NCBI GenBank assembly: GCA_958295485.1
Contig: OY282354.1
Coordinates: 806,001-870,000 of the forward strand
DNA: 64,000 nt
From: an uncultured Gammaproteobacteria bacterium
Lineage (GTDB): Bacteria > Pseudomonadota > Gammaproteobacteria > Eutrophobiales > Eutrophobiaceae
Direction of reading: 5' to 3'
This document shows, in pieces, positions 44,394 to 54,195 of this stretch. The notes under the pieces were generated by a model. It ran no database searches, had not been told where the DNA came from, and saw only the letters and a program-made list of their open reading frames with translations. Every line of letters begins with the position of its first letter. The stretch's first letter is position 1. The position numbers were made by a program, and so were the translations under genes.

Positions 44394-45518
44394 GTGCCCC
44401 TCAATGTAGATATCTCAGGCCTGCGCGAGGCGGTGTGCCGCATGGGCGCGGAGTCTGTGGATGTCGGTACCATTGTTAACTTGACGACTACTCCGTCTCT
44501 CCCCATTGATATTGAACTGGGTACAGGAATTAAGGTCGACCTATCCGAGGTTAAGACAGACAATGGGTTATTGAGCTATCAGGGCCGTCAGATTCTGCTC
44601 TATATCCAAGACCACGGAGACCGCATCCAGGAAGTGTTGGAGAACGAGGACGAAGGAAATAAGTTCCATATTGCCTATTGCCGGACCTTGGAAGATATGC
44701 AATCTCAAGGGCGATTCGAGCGGTATGTAGCGACTAACGATTTAACCGGAAATTTCTTTATTACAGGGTTTGATGGGGGAAATGGAGCGGAAAGAGAGGG
44801 TGGCGCCTACCTCAAAGTCTGCAAGAATTGTCTTACAAAGCTGAACTACCAAGGCTATTATGATAAACATGAGGCCAGATTCCAGATATTTACAGATTTC
44901 GACCTGGAAAAATTCTTCTGCGCCTACAGTTCGTTCTTCCCACACATGCCCAGCCGCCGCGCCGGCGCGTTCGATGGGCAGTACACCCAGGACTGGCGGG
45001 AAATAGCGATGCTTTACAAGGAGAGCAAGAACTTTATCTGCGAGGGCTGTGGCGTAAGGTTGGAAGACCACCGGCGCCTCCTCCACGTGCATCACATCAA
45101 TGGAGTCAAGACAGATAACCGTCAGCAGAATCTGAAGGCACTCTGTGCTGACTGCCACCGCAGGCAGCCTCGTCATGGGCACATGTACGCTTCTCACGAA
45201 GATATGAAGCAGATTACTGCCTTACGTCGGCAACAAAACCTGATCAATCTGAATAGTTGGGAGGATGTTTTCAAGTTTGCAGACCCTGGCGTGCATGGTG
45301 TACTTCACCATCTTCAGCATCACCACCCTGAGCTTCCTGAAATCGGATATGAGGTAAAAAATGACGGAGGAGCGGTCGTTGCGGAGCTGGAACTGGCTTG
45401 GCCTTCCCGATCGTGGGGAATCGCCATCTTGCCGGCAGATATTAAAAAAGCGGAGACAGCCGGCTGGCGCGTAACACCTGTGCATGAAGCGGTGGACATG
45501 CAGGCTACATTATTATAA
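44394..45518 (+). CDS. zorE: ZorE: HNH nuclease effector of type II Zorya
   Basis: A 374-residue protein with GTG start at 44394, eight bases after zorB. The C-terminal part has an HNH nuclease: C-E-G-C-G near residue 220, LLHVHHINGVKTDNRQQNLK (the catalytic HH and N) and C-A-D-C-H-R-R-Q-P. The N-terminal half (NVDISGLREAVCRMGAESVD onwards) and C-terminal FKFADPGVHGVLHHLQHHHPELPE are as in Zorya-associated HNH proteins. Type II Zorya consists of ZorA, ZorB and ZorE. ZorE would cut phage DNA when the motor signals; nicking versus double cutting is not settled from sequence. Confidence 0.85.
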   Translation: MPLNVDISGLREAVCRMGAESVDVGTIVNLTTTPSLPIDIELGTGIKVDLSEVKTDNGLLSYQGRQILLYIQDHGDRIQEVLENEDEGNKFHIAYCRTLEDMQSQGRFERYVATNDLTGNFFITGFDGGNGAEREGGAYLKVCKNCLTKLNYQGYYDKHEARFQIFTDFDLEKFFCAYSSFFPHMPSRRAGAFDGQYTQDWREIAMLYKESKNFICEGCGVRLEDHRRLLHVHHINGVKTDNRQQNLKALCADCHRRQPRHGHMYASHEDMKQITALRRQQNLINLNSWEDVFKFADPGVHGVLHHLQHHHPELPEIGYEVKNDGGAVVAELELAWPSRSWGIAILPADIKKAETAGWRVTPVHEAVDMQATLL

Positions 45519-45531
45519 TCATATTTATTTA

Positions 45532-45590
45532 ATGAAAATGCTGCATATCTTTGGAAATGACAACGTAACGATTGTGGAAGTGAAGGTATG
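45532..45590 (+). other. Relic of a conserved upstream gene end (LHIFGNDNVTIVEVKV)
   Basis: The frame reads M-K-M then LHIFGNDNVTIVEVKV and stops with TGA overlapping the next ATG (GTATGA). A homologous piece (VDIFGNDAMTIVGVNV, same overlap) precedes the DarT-DarG gene at 49587. Both look like the last codons of the same lost gene family; no upstream part is present in either place. Confidence 0.6.
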
Positions 45591-45919
45591 AAAGTTGCGC
45601 TCCCAAAAATCCGCCACGATGAGAAGGGTTTTAAAGCTCTGGTTTCTCTGCATGGACAGACAGAGGGTTGTTTTTTGGATAGCGTGGAACTCGACATGTC
45701 GGGAACGCACTGGTTTGATGCTGATATGTGTGCGGTACTCGGCGCTCTGCTCTACCGCTTGGGAGATAACCTGAACGATGTCAGTTTGACAAATATACCT
45801 GCTGACGTTAAAAAGATACTGTCAAAAAATGGCTTTCTAAGTCACTATGGGCACGAAAAAGTTTCAGACCAATATGGCACAACCGTTTCCTACAAACGGT
45901 TCGATGTTGAAGATGACAA
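45588..45919 (+). pseudogene. STAS/GHKL-type defence-island protein, truncated by IS
   Basis: The frame starts MKVALPKIRHDEKGFKALVS, contains VELDMSGTHWFDADMCAVLG and LTNIPADVKKILSKNGFLSH, then is cut at the IS end after RFDVEDDN. This start pattern is seen in larger ATP-binding (GHKL-ATPase) proteins with a STAS-like N-terminal domain that occur in bacterial defence islands. The ATPase part is missing here. The call is by resemblance; the rest of the gene was replaced by the IS insertion. Confidence 0.55.
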
Positions 45920-45969
45920 TGAACCGCCCCGGGTTTGCCGGGGACTCCATTTCTTGAGAGGATGGAACA

Positions 45970-46281
45970 ATGAACAGACACAAACGCTATCCCCCGGAAG
46001 TCCGGGAACGAGCCGTGCGGCTGGTGCTGGAGCGCCAGGAGGACTATGACTCCCAATGGGCCGCACTTACTTCCATCGCCGATAAGATTGGCTGTACCGC
46101 GGAAACGTTGCGTAACTGGGTGAGACGCGCCGAGATTGACCAAGGTCAACGTGCCGGTCTCACCAGCGCTGAGCGTGACCAATTGCGGGAGTTGAAACGC
46201 GAGAATCGGGAACTGAAGCGGGCCAACGAGATTCTACGCAAAGCATCGGCTTTTTTCGCCCAGGCGGAGCGCGACCGCTAA
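45970..46281 (+). CDS. IS3-family transposase OrfA
   Basis: A 103-residue helix-turn-helix protein: [40 protein letters not shown], and the leucine-zipper-like [20 protein letters not shown], then FFAQAERDR. This is the typical OrfA of the IS3/IS407-type elements, with the zipper that pairs with OrfB. It has a ribosome site AGGAT before ATG 45970. Confidence 0.88.
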   Translation: MNRHKRYPPEVRERAVRLVLERQEDYDSQWAALTSIADKIGCTAETLRNWVRRAEIDQGQRAGLTSAERDQLRELKRENRELKRANEILRKASAFFAQAERDR

Positions 46282-46624
<343 letters not shown>

Positions 46625-46673
46625 AGACGTTAGAATATGAACAGATGTACTATGATGATGAAAATAACCGGTC

Positions 46674-47369
46674 ATGCGAAGCGGCATGACACAAACTAAC
46701 GGGTCTCCGGAATTCCCGGGGCAGTTCAACACGTTTTTCGCTACAGAAAACTCAGAAGAGCTACTTAAAAGGGTCGCGGACTTGATCACTATCACAAGAG
46801 AAAATATTGTTGTTGACTTCTTTTCTGGTTCTGGCACTACTCAGTCTGTAGCTCAGAAGCTAGGGCGCAAGTGGCTTGGCGTAGAAATGGGAGCGCATTT
46901 TTACACTGTAATTTTGCCTCGCATGAAGAAGGTCATTGGTGGCCATCAATCTGGGATAAGCAAACAGATAGAATATAAGGGTGGTGGCGCGTTCAAATAT
47001 TACTCGCTGGAACAATACGAAGAAACCCTGAAAAACGCCTGCTACAATGAGGACGGCAAACATTTGAAGATAGACAGTGCCAAATCCCCATTCGAGCAGT
47101 ACGTCTTCTGCAACGACGACAAATTCGCCTACGCTGTTAAACCCTTAGAGAACGGCAAACTGGAAATCAATCTGCACAACCTCTATCCCGATATAGACAT
47201 CGCCGAATCGCTTTCAAACATTCTCGGCAAACCCATCCGCTGCCGCACTGCCGAGTCCGTCACCTTCGTCGACGGCACCACCGAAAAGATCAACCCCGCC
47301 AAAATGACTGAAGCGGAGAAACAACACTTCATCACAATTCTAAAACTCTATTTGTGGTGGGGAGAATAA
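46674..47369 (+). pseudogene. DNA methyltransferase C-terminal part (type III Mod-like), N-terminus lost
   Basis: The frame carries GQFNTFFATENSEELLKRVA, then the beta-class motif VVDFFSGSGTTQSVAQKLGR (F-x-G-x-G) and WLGVEMGAHFYTVILPRM, and a long C-terminal tail ending QHFITILKLYLWWGE. This matches the Mod subunit of type III restriction-modification or a related site-specific methyltransferase. The N-terminal half with the D/NPPY catalytic motif is absent, replaced by the IS fragment. The downstream gene starts by TAATG overlap. Confidence 0.7.
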
Positions 47370-48544
47370 TGACAGCAGCCGTACAAAATATTAGTCCTGC
47401 TGTTTTGAAGTGGGCCAGAGAGCGCAAGCACTATGACCCTGCTGACATTGTCAGAAAACTGCCCATCAAGTCTGAAGAAATACTTACGGATTGGGAAACG
47501 GGGAAAAAAGCACCGACTTATCCACAACTGGAGAAATTGGCAGACTACTACAAGGTACCGATTGCGGTGTTTTTCTTCCCGGAACCACCAGAAATTGAAG
47601 ACGCGGCGGCCTCCCTGAGAAGCGTCCCCGGTTTCTACTTGGATTCAATTTCACCCTATACGATGAATATTATTCATCGGGTGCAAGCAACGCAAATGGC
47701 TTTGAAGGAGCTCAACGACGGGATTAACCCTGTATCGAATCCATTGCACAAGAGCTCGATCTTGCCCGCAAACGGAGACATTGAATCTATGTCCGCAGAA
47801 TTGCGAAGTGAGAAATTTTTGAACGTCTCTTTAGAGGAACAACAAGGATGGACTACCTACATGGACGCGCTTTGGGCCTGGAGAGACGCAATAGAGGAGC
47901 AAGGAATTTTTGTTTTCCGCTGGCCGTTCAGATCGGAGTATTTATCGGGGTTTTGTCTCTACGATGAGGAGTTTCCCGTTATTTGTCTTGACAGCCAGGA
48001 ATCCAAGGGTCGGCAAATTTTTACCATGATGCACGAATTAGCTCACCTGTTACACGGAGAAAGCAGCGTGACGCTGGGCAGGGATGGGTTGGAAATAAAA
48101 GAAGATCAAAAAGATGAGCATTATTTTGACCACTCTGCCGGCGCCATACTTGTGCCTATGAATGATTTGAGAGGGCAAATTTCCAGAGGCAAAATCCACG
48201 ATGAAGATTTTTACACTTGTCAGGCAAAACGCTACAAAGTCAGCCCCTCGATGTTCTTAGTAAGATGTAGGTTGAGCAACTTAATTTCTTACGACGTTTT
48301 TACAGACATGAAAGAGCCCTTGAGGGCAAGTTTTTCGGAGACAGGCGGTGGACATCGCAAAGAGGGCGGCGGAGATTATTACTTGAATCAGCTTTCATAC
48401 TGGGGAAAAGCATTCTTACACAACGTTTTGCAAGCTCGTTATCAGAACAAAATCGGCGAATATGAGACCGCCAATATATTGAATATGAAAATAAAGAACG
48501 TTGAAGAGCTTGATGGTTATCTTGTAAACAAGCAATTTGCATAG
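47369..48544 (+). CDS. ImmA/IrrE-family metallopeptidase with Xre-like N-terminus
   Basis: About 391 residues from ATG 47369-47371. The N-terminal PAVLKWARERKHYDPADIVR and PTYPQLEKLADYYKVPIAVF segments are an Xre-like domain; the catalytic zinc motif HELAH is at residues 222-226 in FTMMHELAHLLHG, with a downstream HYFDHSAGAIL glutamate-like zone. Such proteins usually act as antitoxin/peptidase partners that control a DUF4411/PIN toxin (ImmA-DUF4411 type) or as phage-repressor cleavers. It begins by overlapping the Mod stop and is followed 5 bp later by the DUF4411 gene. Confidence 0.85.
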   Translation: MTAAVQNISPAVLKWARERKHYDPADIVRKLPIKSEEILTDWETGKKAPTYPQLEKLADYYKVPIAVFFFPEPPEIEDAAASLRSVPGFYLDSISPYTMNIIHRVQATQMALKELNDGINPVSNPLHKSSILPANGDIESMSAELRSEKFLNVSLEEQQGWTTYMDALWAWRDAIEEQGIFVFRWPFRSEYLSGFCLYDEEFPVICLDSQESKGRQIFTMMHELAHLLHGESSVTLGRDGLEIKEDQKDEHYFDHSAGAILVPMNDLRGQISRGKIHDEDFYTCQAKRYKVSPSMFLVRCRLSNLISYDVFTDMKEPLRASFSETGGGHRKEGGGDYYLNQLSYWGKAFLHNVLQARYQNKIGEYETANILNMKIKNVEELDGYLVNKQFA

Positions 48545-48549
48545 CGCGG

Positions 48550-49023
48550 ATGAGATATATCTTCGACACAAGCGCCTTTATTACATTATTTCGGGACGGA
48601 ATTTACGATAAAGATGTATTCCCAACCCTGTGGGGAAACTTTTACGCGCTTGTAAGTGCACAGCAAATCGTTTCGGTGCGAGAAGCGCGCCGAGAAATTG
48701 AACGTGTAGATGATGACCTGGCTGCCTGGGCGAGAGAAAACTCCAATTTGTTTTATGCCCCCAACGAACGTGAGACTCAATTCATCCAGAAGCTTTTTTT
48801 TAATGCTCATTTTCAAGGTTTGATAGAGCATAAAAAGATCGTTCGCGGTGGCTTCGTAGCCGATCCTTTTGTCATTGCGTTTGCGCATGACATCAGCGGC
48901 TGTGTCGTGACACAAGAAAAGTACAAGCCCAACGCTCCCTGCATTCCTGTCATTTGCAAGAAATATAAAATCCAATGTGTAAATCTTGCAGGCTTCATGC
49001 AGGCAGAAAACTGGAGATTTTAA
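48550..49023 (+). CDS. DUF4411 PIN-like toxin
   Basis: A 157-residue protein of the DUF4411 family, a PIN-like nuclease. YIFDTSAFITLF at the N-terminus provides the first aspartate, VREARREIERVDDDLAAWA the second acidic helix, and GGFVADPFVIAFAH with CVVTQEK the third; these are PIN active-site positions. DUF4411 is regularly encoded beside ImmA/IrrE proteins as the toxin of a type II-like pair. The stop overlaps a small ORF (TAATG) that is a copy of the Mod tail. Confidence 0.8.
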   Translation: MRYIFDTSAFITLFRDGIYDKDVFPTLWGNFYALVSAQQIVSVREARREIERVDDDLAAWARENSNLFYAPNERETQFIQKLFFNAHFQGLIEHKKIVRGGFVADPFVIAFAHDISGCVVTQEKYKPNAPCIPVICKKYKIQCVNLAGFMQAENWRF

Positions 49024-49028
49024 TGGGT

Positions 49029-49106
49029 GTTCCCGCCAAAATGACCGAAGTGAAAAAACAACACTTCATCGTAACTCTAAAATCCTATTTGTGGTGGGGA
49101 GAGTAG
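49029..49106 (+). pseudogene. Duplicate of the methyltransferase C-terminus
   Basis: VPAKMTEVKKQHFIVTLKSY plus LWWGE and TAG copies the last 25 codons of the Mod remnant (NPAKMTEAEKQHFITILKLY plus LWWGE). It is in frame with ATG 49023. The two copies flank the ImmA/DUF4411 pair. Confidence 0.8.
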
Positions 49107-49146
49107 CACCTGTTTAAACAAGTGGCCACTATTTGGAAAAGTAAAA

Positions 49147-49486
49147 ATGAACGGTAAAGAGCAAGTAATAAAGCACTTGGAAATAATCCAAGGAGTTATC
49201 AATCGCTTGGGGCATGACTATTTTGGCGGCCGGGGTTATTTTTATTGCTAGAAGCTAAATTCAATCGGCCTACATTGTTTTAACATTCATCATTCCTGTA
49301 ATCGGCTTTTGGATTCTGGATGGTTATTTTCTCTGGAAAGAGCGATCGTTTCGCAAAGTTTATAATGAGGTCAGAAAGCAGGAAACCGCAGATTTTGCAA
49401 TGGATGCTAATAAGCATAAAGACAAACAGAAGTGCGACTGGTTAGCTTCTATGTTCTCCAAAACGCTGAAGCTATTCTATGGGTGA
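49147..49486 (+). pseudogene. Small membrane protein gene with frameshifts
   Basis: The frame MNGKEQVIKHLEIIQGVINR (then stop) is continued in another frame by AYIVLTFIIPVIGFWILDGY and FLWKERSFRKVYNEVRKQE. Together they describe a short two-helix membrane protein with a basic tail, of a type common in defence islands. At least two frame changes lie between 49210 and 49260. The final stop is created by the IS-end TGA at 49484. Confidence 0.65.
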
Positions 49487-49515
49487 ACCGCCCCGGGTTT
49501 GCCGGAGACTCCATT
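49484..49515 (+). mobile_element. Solo IS3-type terminal repeat
   Basis: tgaaccgccccgggtttgcc plus ggagactccatt matches the left end of the IS at 45920 with one change. It is in the same orientation, so it is not the right end of that element. No transposase follows. Confidence 0.75.
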
Positions 49516-49526
49516 AAGGCTTATCA

Positions 49527-49589
49527 GGTGGAAAAAGTAGTGGACATCTTCGGTAACGACGCCATGACGATCGTGGGGGTGAATGTATG
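49527..49589 (+). other. Relic of a conserved upstream gene end (VDIFGNDAMTIVGVNV)
   Basis: VDIFGNDAMTIVGVNV and TGA, overlapping the ATG of the DarT-DarG gene by GTATGA. Homologous to 45541-45590 over roughly 60 nt. Confidence 0.6.
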
Positions 49590-50744
49590 AAACAGCCAAC
49601 AGAGCTATATTACATTTGCCATATTGATAACCTTGAATCCATTCTGGAAAAAGGCATATGTTCGCGCAAAGATGCTGAAAAACTTGATCATGAAGATATT
49701 CACGATCGAGAAGTATTAGCGCGACGCAATAAACAATTACCGAATAGTAAAAACGTATCCGAGTGTGTGAATTTATATTTTCATGCACGTAATGCCATGC
49801 TTTATCGATTGACTTGTAACATAGACAGGAAGAAATTAGTCGTTTTGCAAGTCTCTTCTTCCGTGCTTGATCAGGAGGATGTCTGTTTTAGTGATCGAAA
49901 CGTAGCCGCCTTTAATGCCCGATTTTTTTCTGGAACCACGGAACTGAAAAATATCGACGCTTCTGTTTTCAAAAAAGAATATTGGACAGATAGCGATGAT
50001 ACCAAGCAAAAAATGATGGCAGAAGTATTGGTTCCGGACAGGATATTGCCTGATAAGATTATTGGCATTTACTCCAGCATTAAAAACGACGCGCTTGCCG
50101 ACATCGTCGGAGACAAGCAGGTTCCGATTTCGGTAGAGCCTTATATGTTTTTTGCGCCTCAATATAGAAAATCTTTAAACAATACTATTTTCCTCTCCAA
50201 AGGCGACATGTTCTTTTCGACTATGCAAACATTTACTATTAGTGTAAACACCAGGGGTATCATGGGAAAAGGATTGGCTTCACGCACCAAGTATCAATTC
50301 CCCGATGCTTATGTTCGCTATCAAGACGATTGCAAAAACAAAAAACTGAAAATCGGCAAGCCAACCCTGTATAAGCGCGCCACCCGAATTGAGGAAGAGC
50401 TGGCTGATGATGCAGCACAACTCAAACAAGACAATTTGAATGGCTCGCGCTGGTTTTTATTTTTTCCGACAAAGCGACACTGGCGAGAAGATTCCAGACT
50501 TGATGACATAGAGAAATCTATGCAGTGGCTTGTGCAAAACTATAAAAAAGAAAACATAGAATCAATTGCCTTGCCGGCGTTGGGGTGCGGACTGGGGAAC
50601 CTGCATTGGAAGGATGTGGGACCTGTGATGTGCCACTACCTGAAACAAATGGACATAAAGTCATGTATTTATCTTCCCATGGATCAGCAATTGCCTGAAG
50701 ACCTCCTGTCTGAAAATTACTTATTAAATAGTTATGATGTTTAG
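49587..50744 (+). CDS. DarT-DarG fusion: DNA ADP-ribosyltransferase plus macrodomain
   Basis: A 385-residue protein. Residues 1 to about 195 match the DUF4433/DarT fold: YYICHIDNLESILEKGI (H12), HDREVLARRNKQLP (basic motif) and the catalytic glutamate E146 in MAEVLVP. DarT attaches ADP-ribose to thymidine bases in ssDNA. Residues about 205-385 are a macrodomain of DarG type: FTISVNTRGIMGKGLASRT, LFFPTKRHWREDSRLDDIEKS and SIALPALGCGLGNLHWKD (ADP-ribose site). DarG removes the modification and neutralises DarT. In the known darTG systems the two are separate, overlapping genes; here they are one frame with no stop. Both parts look intact. It sits at the edge of the defence island, next to recC. 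Confidence 0.85.
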   Translation: MKQPTELYYICHIDNLESILEKGICSRKDAEKLDHEDIHDREVLARRNKQLPNSKNVSECVNLYFHARNAMLYRLTCNIDRKKLVVLQVSSSVLDQEDVCFSDRNVAAFNARFFSGTTELKNIDASVFKKEYWTDSDDTKQKMMAEVLVPDRILPDKIIGIYSSIKNDALADIVGDKQVPISVEPYMFFAPQYRKSLNNTIFLSKGDMFFSTMQTFTISVNTRGIMGKGLASRTKYQFPDAYVRYQDDCKNKKLKIGKPTLYKRATRIEEELADDAAQLKQDNLNGSRWFLFFPTKRHWREDSRLDDIEKSMQWLVQNYKKENIESIALPALGCGLGNLHWKDVGPVMCHYLKQMDIKSCIYLPMDQQLPEDLLSENYLLNSYDV

Positions 50745-50865
50745 CGCCGCCCGGTTGCTTGACCCTCTCCCCATCCTTGTACGTATACTAAGGGCAAATA
50801 ATTCGGGTTTCCTGATATGGTTTTGAAATCCAATAAAGTAATGCAGTCCTGTCCGTTTATCCTTC

Positions 50866-53800
50866 GTGCTTAACCTGTTCCAGTCGAACCGGATGCCTGT
50901 CCTGGCGAAGATCTTCTGTGTCAGGAACGATGAGCCGGGCGACCCCTTCACCCCTTTGTCCGTGATTATGCAGAACCGCGAGTTGGGGCAGTGGTTGAAG
51001 TTCAGCCTGGCACGGGAATACGGCATTTCCGCTAACGTGGATTGTTGTTTCCTGGCCGCTTTTTTTTGGGAGTTGTACAAACGATTGCCGGCGGTACAGG
51101 CGGTGGCGGAGGAGTCGCCCTTCGACAGCGCCCGCCTGGTCTGGCGCATCATGGCCCTGCTGCGGAAGGAAAAGATCGATGATCGGGCGTTACGCAACTA
51201 CCTGGATCAACCGGGGGACTCCAGCCTGCGGCATTACCAGCTGAGTTACGAAATCGCCGAGTTGTTCAACCAATACCTGATATACCGGCCTGAGTGGATG
51301 TTGCAATGGGAATCCGGCGGGGATGACCCCGCGCCGGCGCCGCTTCGATGGCAGCCGGAATTGTGGCGGGCGTTGTTGGCGGACATGGGGAAATACGGCG
51401 GACTGCACCGCGCCAGGCTTCACCGCATGTTGCTGGAACAACTGACGGCCGGCGAATATCCCGTGCAATCCCTGCCGCCGCGGATTTCTGTATTTGGCCT
51501 GTCCGCCATGCCGGCGATGCAACTCCAGACCCTGCAAGCGCTGGCCGGGCATATTGAAGTCGATATCTACTTCCTCAATCCCTGCCGTCATTACTGGGGG
51601 GACATCGCCTCCGACAAGGAGCAGGCCCGCCGCTCCATGCGCGCCCTGTTGGGCGGCAAGACCGAACTGGTCGACGATGACTACCTGGAAGCGGGCAACC
51701 CCATATTGGCTTCCCTGGGCAAGCAGGGGCGCGAGTATTTCGAGATGCTGCTGGATATGGATATGCCCCTGCTGCAAACCGCCGAGCAATTCCCGGAGCA
51801 CGAGGGGGCCACCGCCCTGGAGCGGGTAAAAAACGATGTCCTGGAATTGACTTTCGGCGGCGAATTCGGCAGCGGCGCGGTACCGGAACCCCGACCGCCG
51901 CCGGACGAGGACAGCCTGCAAATACACGCGTGTCACAGTCCACTCCGGGAAATCGAAGTCTTGCACGACGAGCTCCTGCGCCTCATGGCTAACCGGAAAG
52001 ACCTGTCTCCCGGAGAGATATTGGTCATGGCGCCGGACATTGCCGGGTATGCGCCGTTCATCCATTCGGTGTTCGGCGATGGCATCCCGTTCAGTATTGC
52101 CGACCGCGGCGTCATGGAAGAGTCGCCACTGATCAACGGTTTTCTTGCCCTGTTGAAGCTGCCGGAATCCCGTTTCACCGGCGCTGAAGTGGTGGATTTG
52201 CTGGATACCCCGGCCATTGCCAGGCGCTACGGGCTATCGGCGGAGGACCTCAGGCAGGTCACCCTGTGGATTCGGGATACGGGCGTGCGCTGGGAGTTGG
52301 GCGGCGCGGACAAGGAAAAATACTGGCAGGTTCCACCGGAAGGGCACAATACCTGGGAGTTCGGACTGGACCGGCTGTTGTCAGGCTTCGCCATGACGGA
52401 CGAAAACACCTGGGATGGCCTCTTGCCCTGCCCGGCAACGACGGAAGACGCCCGCCTGATCGCCAGCCTTTCCCACTTTGTCGAGTTGCTGGGTAAATAC
52501 CGGGACGAATTGTCGGAGCAACGCCCGCCGGCGGCTTGGCGGAAGTTGCTGTCCCGACTGGTGGCGGATTTTTTTCTGCCGGTAGATGAGGAAGCGCTGG
52601 AATTCGACTGTTTGCAGACGCTTATCAAGGAATTCGGCAACGCCACCCATGCCGGCGGCTGTGAGGAAAACCTTTCTTACGTACTGATGCGCCACTGGAC
52701 ACAGCAGCAGCTCAGGGGCGTCTTCACCCGGAACAGGTCTCCGTACGGCGTAGTCCAGTTCGCCAACCTGTCCGCCGTGCGCGGCATCCCCCGGCGGGTC
52801 ATCTGCCTGTTGGGTCTGAATGACGGCGAGTATCCCAGGGAAGAACGACCCCATTCCTTCGACTTGATGTCGCTCCGAAACAACGACTATCGCAAGGGAG
52901 ACCTGTCCGCACGGCAGGACGACCGTTACCTGTTTTTAGAATCCCTGCTGTCCGCCGAAGAAGTCTTCTACCTGAGCTACGTCGGGCGAGGGGTGCGGGA
53001 CAACCAGGAGAAACCGCCTTCAGTGGTGGTGACCGAGTGGTTGCATTACCTGCAAGCCTTGTTCGGCGAGGAAAACATCAAGCCGGTGGCGCATTCGCTT
53101 CAGCCTTTCAACCCCCGTTACTACCAGGGAGACCGGCTGCAATCCCGGCAGTCTCCCTGGTACGACGCCCTTGCAAATAAACCCGCGCAGTCGCCGGTTT
53201 TCTGCAGGGACCCTCTCCCGGCGGCGGCATGTGACTCCCTGGACCAGCTGGAAAGATTTTTCAGTCATAGCGGCAAGTATTTCTTGCAGCAAAGACTCAA
53301 GGTTTATTTCAATGTGGATGAAATCGAGCTAAAGGATACGGAGAGCTTTGCGCTGGATGCCCTCGAAGCCTATCAGTTGGCGGATGACGCCCTGGATCAT
53401 CTCATCCGGGGTGATTCCCTGGAAGCCTGGCGGGAAAGGCAGCTTGCCGCGGGCGTGGTCTTGCCGGGCGCCGCCGGCCGGGCGCAATCAGGCGTCCACA
53501 TCGACCGCGCCGAAGCCGTCCATGCCGCGCTGAAAGGGACTCTCGCCAAGGGCCGGCGACCCCCGCAAAGCGGCGTCATTGAGCTTGACGGCGCTGCCAT
53601 TCAATACCGGTTCGATGAGATTTACGGGGATACTCACCTGTTCTACCGGGTGGGCAGCCTCAGGCGCAAGGACCTGCTCATGGCTTGGTTGCGACACCTG
53701 GCGTTGAGCGCCACCGGCGGCGATTCGGTGGAGATGCGGATGGTTGGAAGAAAAGACAGCGGCGGTAAAACCGGGGCCGAAGTACGTTGTTTCGCCCCGC

Positions 53801-54195
53801 TGGATGCGGGATTATCCCGGCAATATCTTGGCGAGCTGCTAAAGCTGTATCGCCTCGGCACGGCGCGACCCCTGCTGTTGCCCCCCGAAACTTCATACGC
53901 CTACTACGAAAACTACGTTAAAACCGAAGCTGTCGGGAAAGCCGGGAGCGCTGACCCATCTTTCCCGGCTGAACAACACATTGAAACCGAGGCTGCCGGG
54001 AAAGCGAAGGAAGCGGCGGTCAACAAATGGAACTCATCGTATGGGGGCGCGCCGGAGGGTGATGACATCTACTGGGCCCGCCTGTTTTCCCTGCCTGAAG
54101 CGCTGGGTGGGAAAGAGCGGGCAGAGGAATTTCATGCCCATGCGATCAGACTGTGGCAACCCCTGTGTGAGCGTCTGGTGGAGAATGACGAGTGA
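50866..54195 (+). CDS. recC: RecC subunit of exodeoxyribonuclease V
   Basis: A 1109-residue RecC. Start GTG 50866 is taken from the family N-terminus (LNLFQSNRMPVLAKIF); no good ribosome site is visible. SVIMQNRELGQWLKFSLARE, PATFFWE-like and RVICLLGLNDGEYPREERPH, FDLMS are RecC-typical, as is the C-terminal end before recB. RecC holds the pieces of the RecBCD complex and recognises Chi. It overlaps recB by 4 bp. It follows the DarT-DarG gene by about 120 bp with no other gene. Confidence 0.92.
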   Translation: MLNLFQSNRMPVLAKIFCVRNDEPGDPFTPLSVIMQNRELGQWLKFSLAREYGISANVDCCFLAAFFWELYKRLPAVQAVAEESPFDSARLVWRIMALLRKEKIDDRALRNYLDQPGDSSLRHYQLSYEIAELFNQYLIYRPEWMLQWESGGDDPAPAPLRWQPELWRALLADMGKYGGLHRARLHRMLLEQLTAGEYPVQSLPPRISVFGLSAMPAMQLQTLQALAGHIEVDIYFLNPCRHYWGDIASDKEQARRSMRALLGGKTELVDDDYLEAGNPILASLGKQGREYFEMLLDMDMPLLQTAEQFPEHEGATALERVKNDVLELTFGGEFGSGAVPEPRPPPDEDSLQIHACHSPLREIEVLHDELLRLMANRKDLSPGEILVMAPDIAGYAPFIHSVFGDGIPFSIADRGVMEESPLINGFLALLKLPESRFTGAEVVDLLDTPAIARRYGLSAEDLRQVTLWIRDTGVRWELGGADKEKYWQVPPEGHNTWEFGLDRLLSGFAMTDENTWDGLLPCPATTEDARLIASLSHFVELLGKYRDELSEQRPPAAWRKLLSRLVADFFLPVDEEALEFDCLQTLIKEFGNATHAGGCEENLSYVLMRHWTQQQLRGVFTRNRSPYGVVQFANLSAVRGIPRRVICLLGLNDGEYPREERPHSFDLMSLRNNDYRKGDLSARQDDRYLFLESLLSAEEVFYLSYVGRGVRDNQEKPPSVVVTEWLHYLQALFGEENIKPVAHSLQPFNPRYYQGDRLQSRQSPWYDALANKPAQSPVFCRDPLPAAACDSLDQLERFFSHSGKYFLQQRLKVYFNVDEIELKDTESFALDALEAYQLADDALDHLIRGDSLEAWRERQLAAGVVLPGAAGRAQSGVHIDRAEAVHAALKGTLAKGRRPPQSGVIELDGAAIQYRFDEIYGDTHLFYRVGSLRRKDLLMAWLRHLALSATGGDSVEMRMVGRKDSGGKTGAEVRCFAPLDAGLSRQYLGELLKLYRLGTARPLLLPPETSYAYYENYVKTEAVGKAGSADPSFPAEQHIETEAAGKAKEAAVNKWNSSYGGAPEGDDIYWARLFSLPEALGGKERAEEFHAHAIRLWQPLCERLVENDE

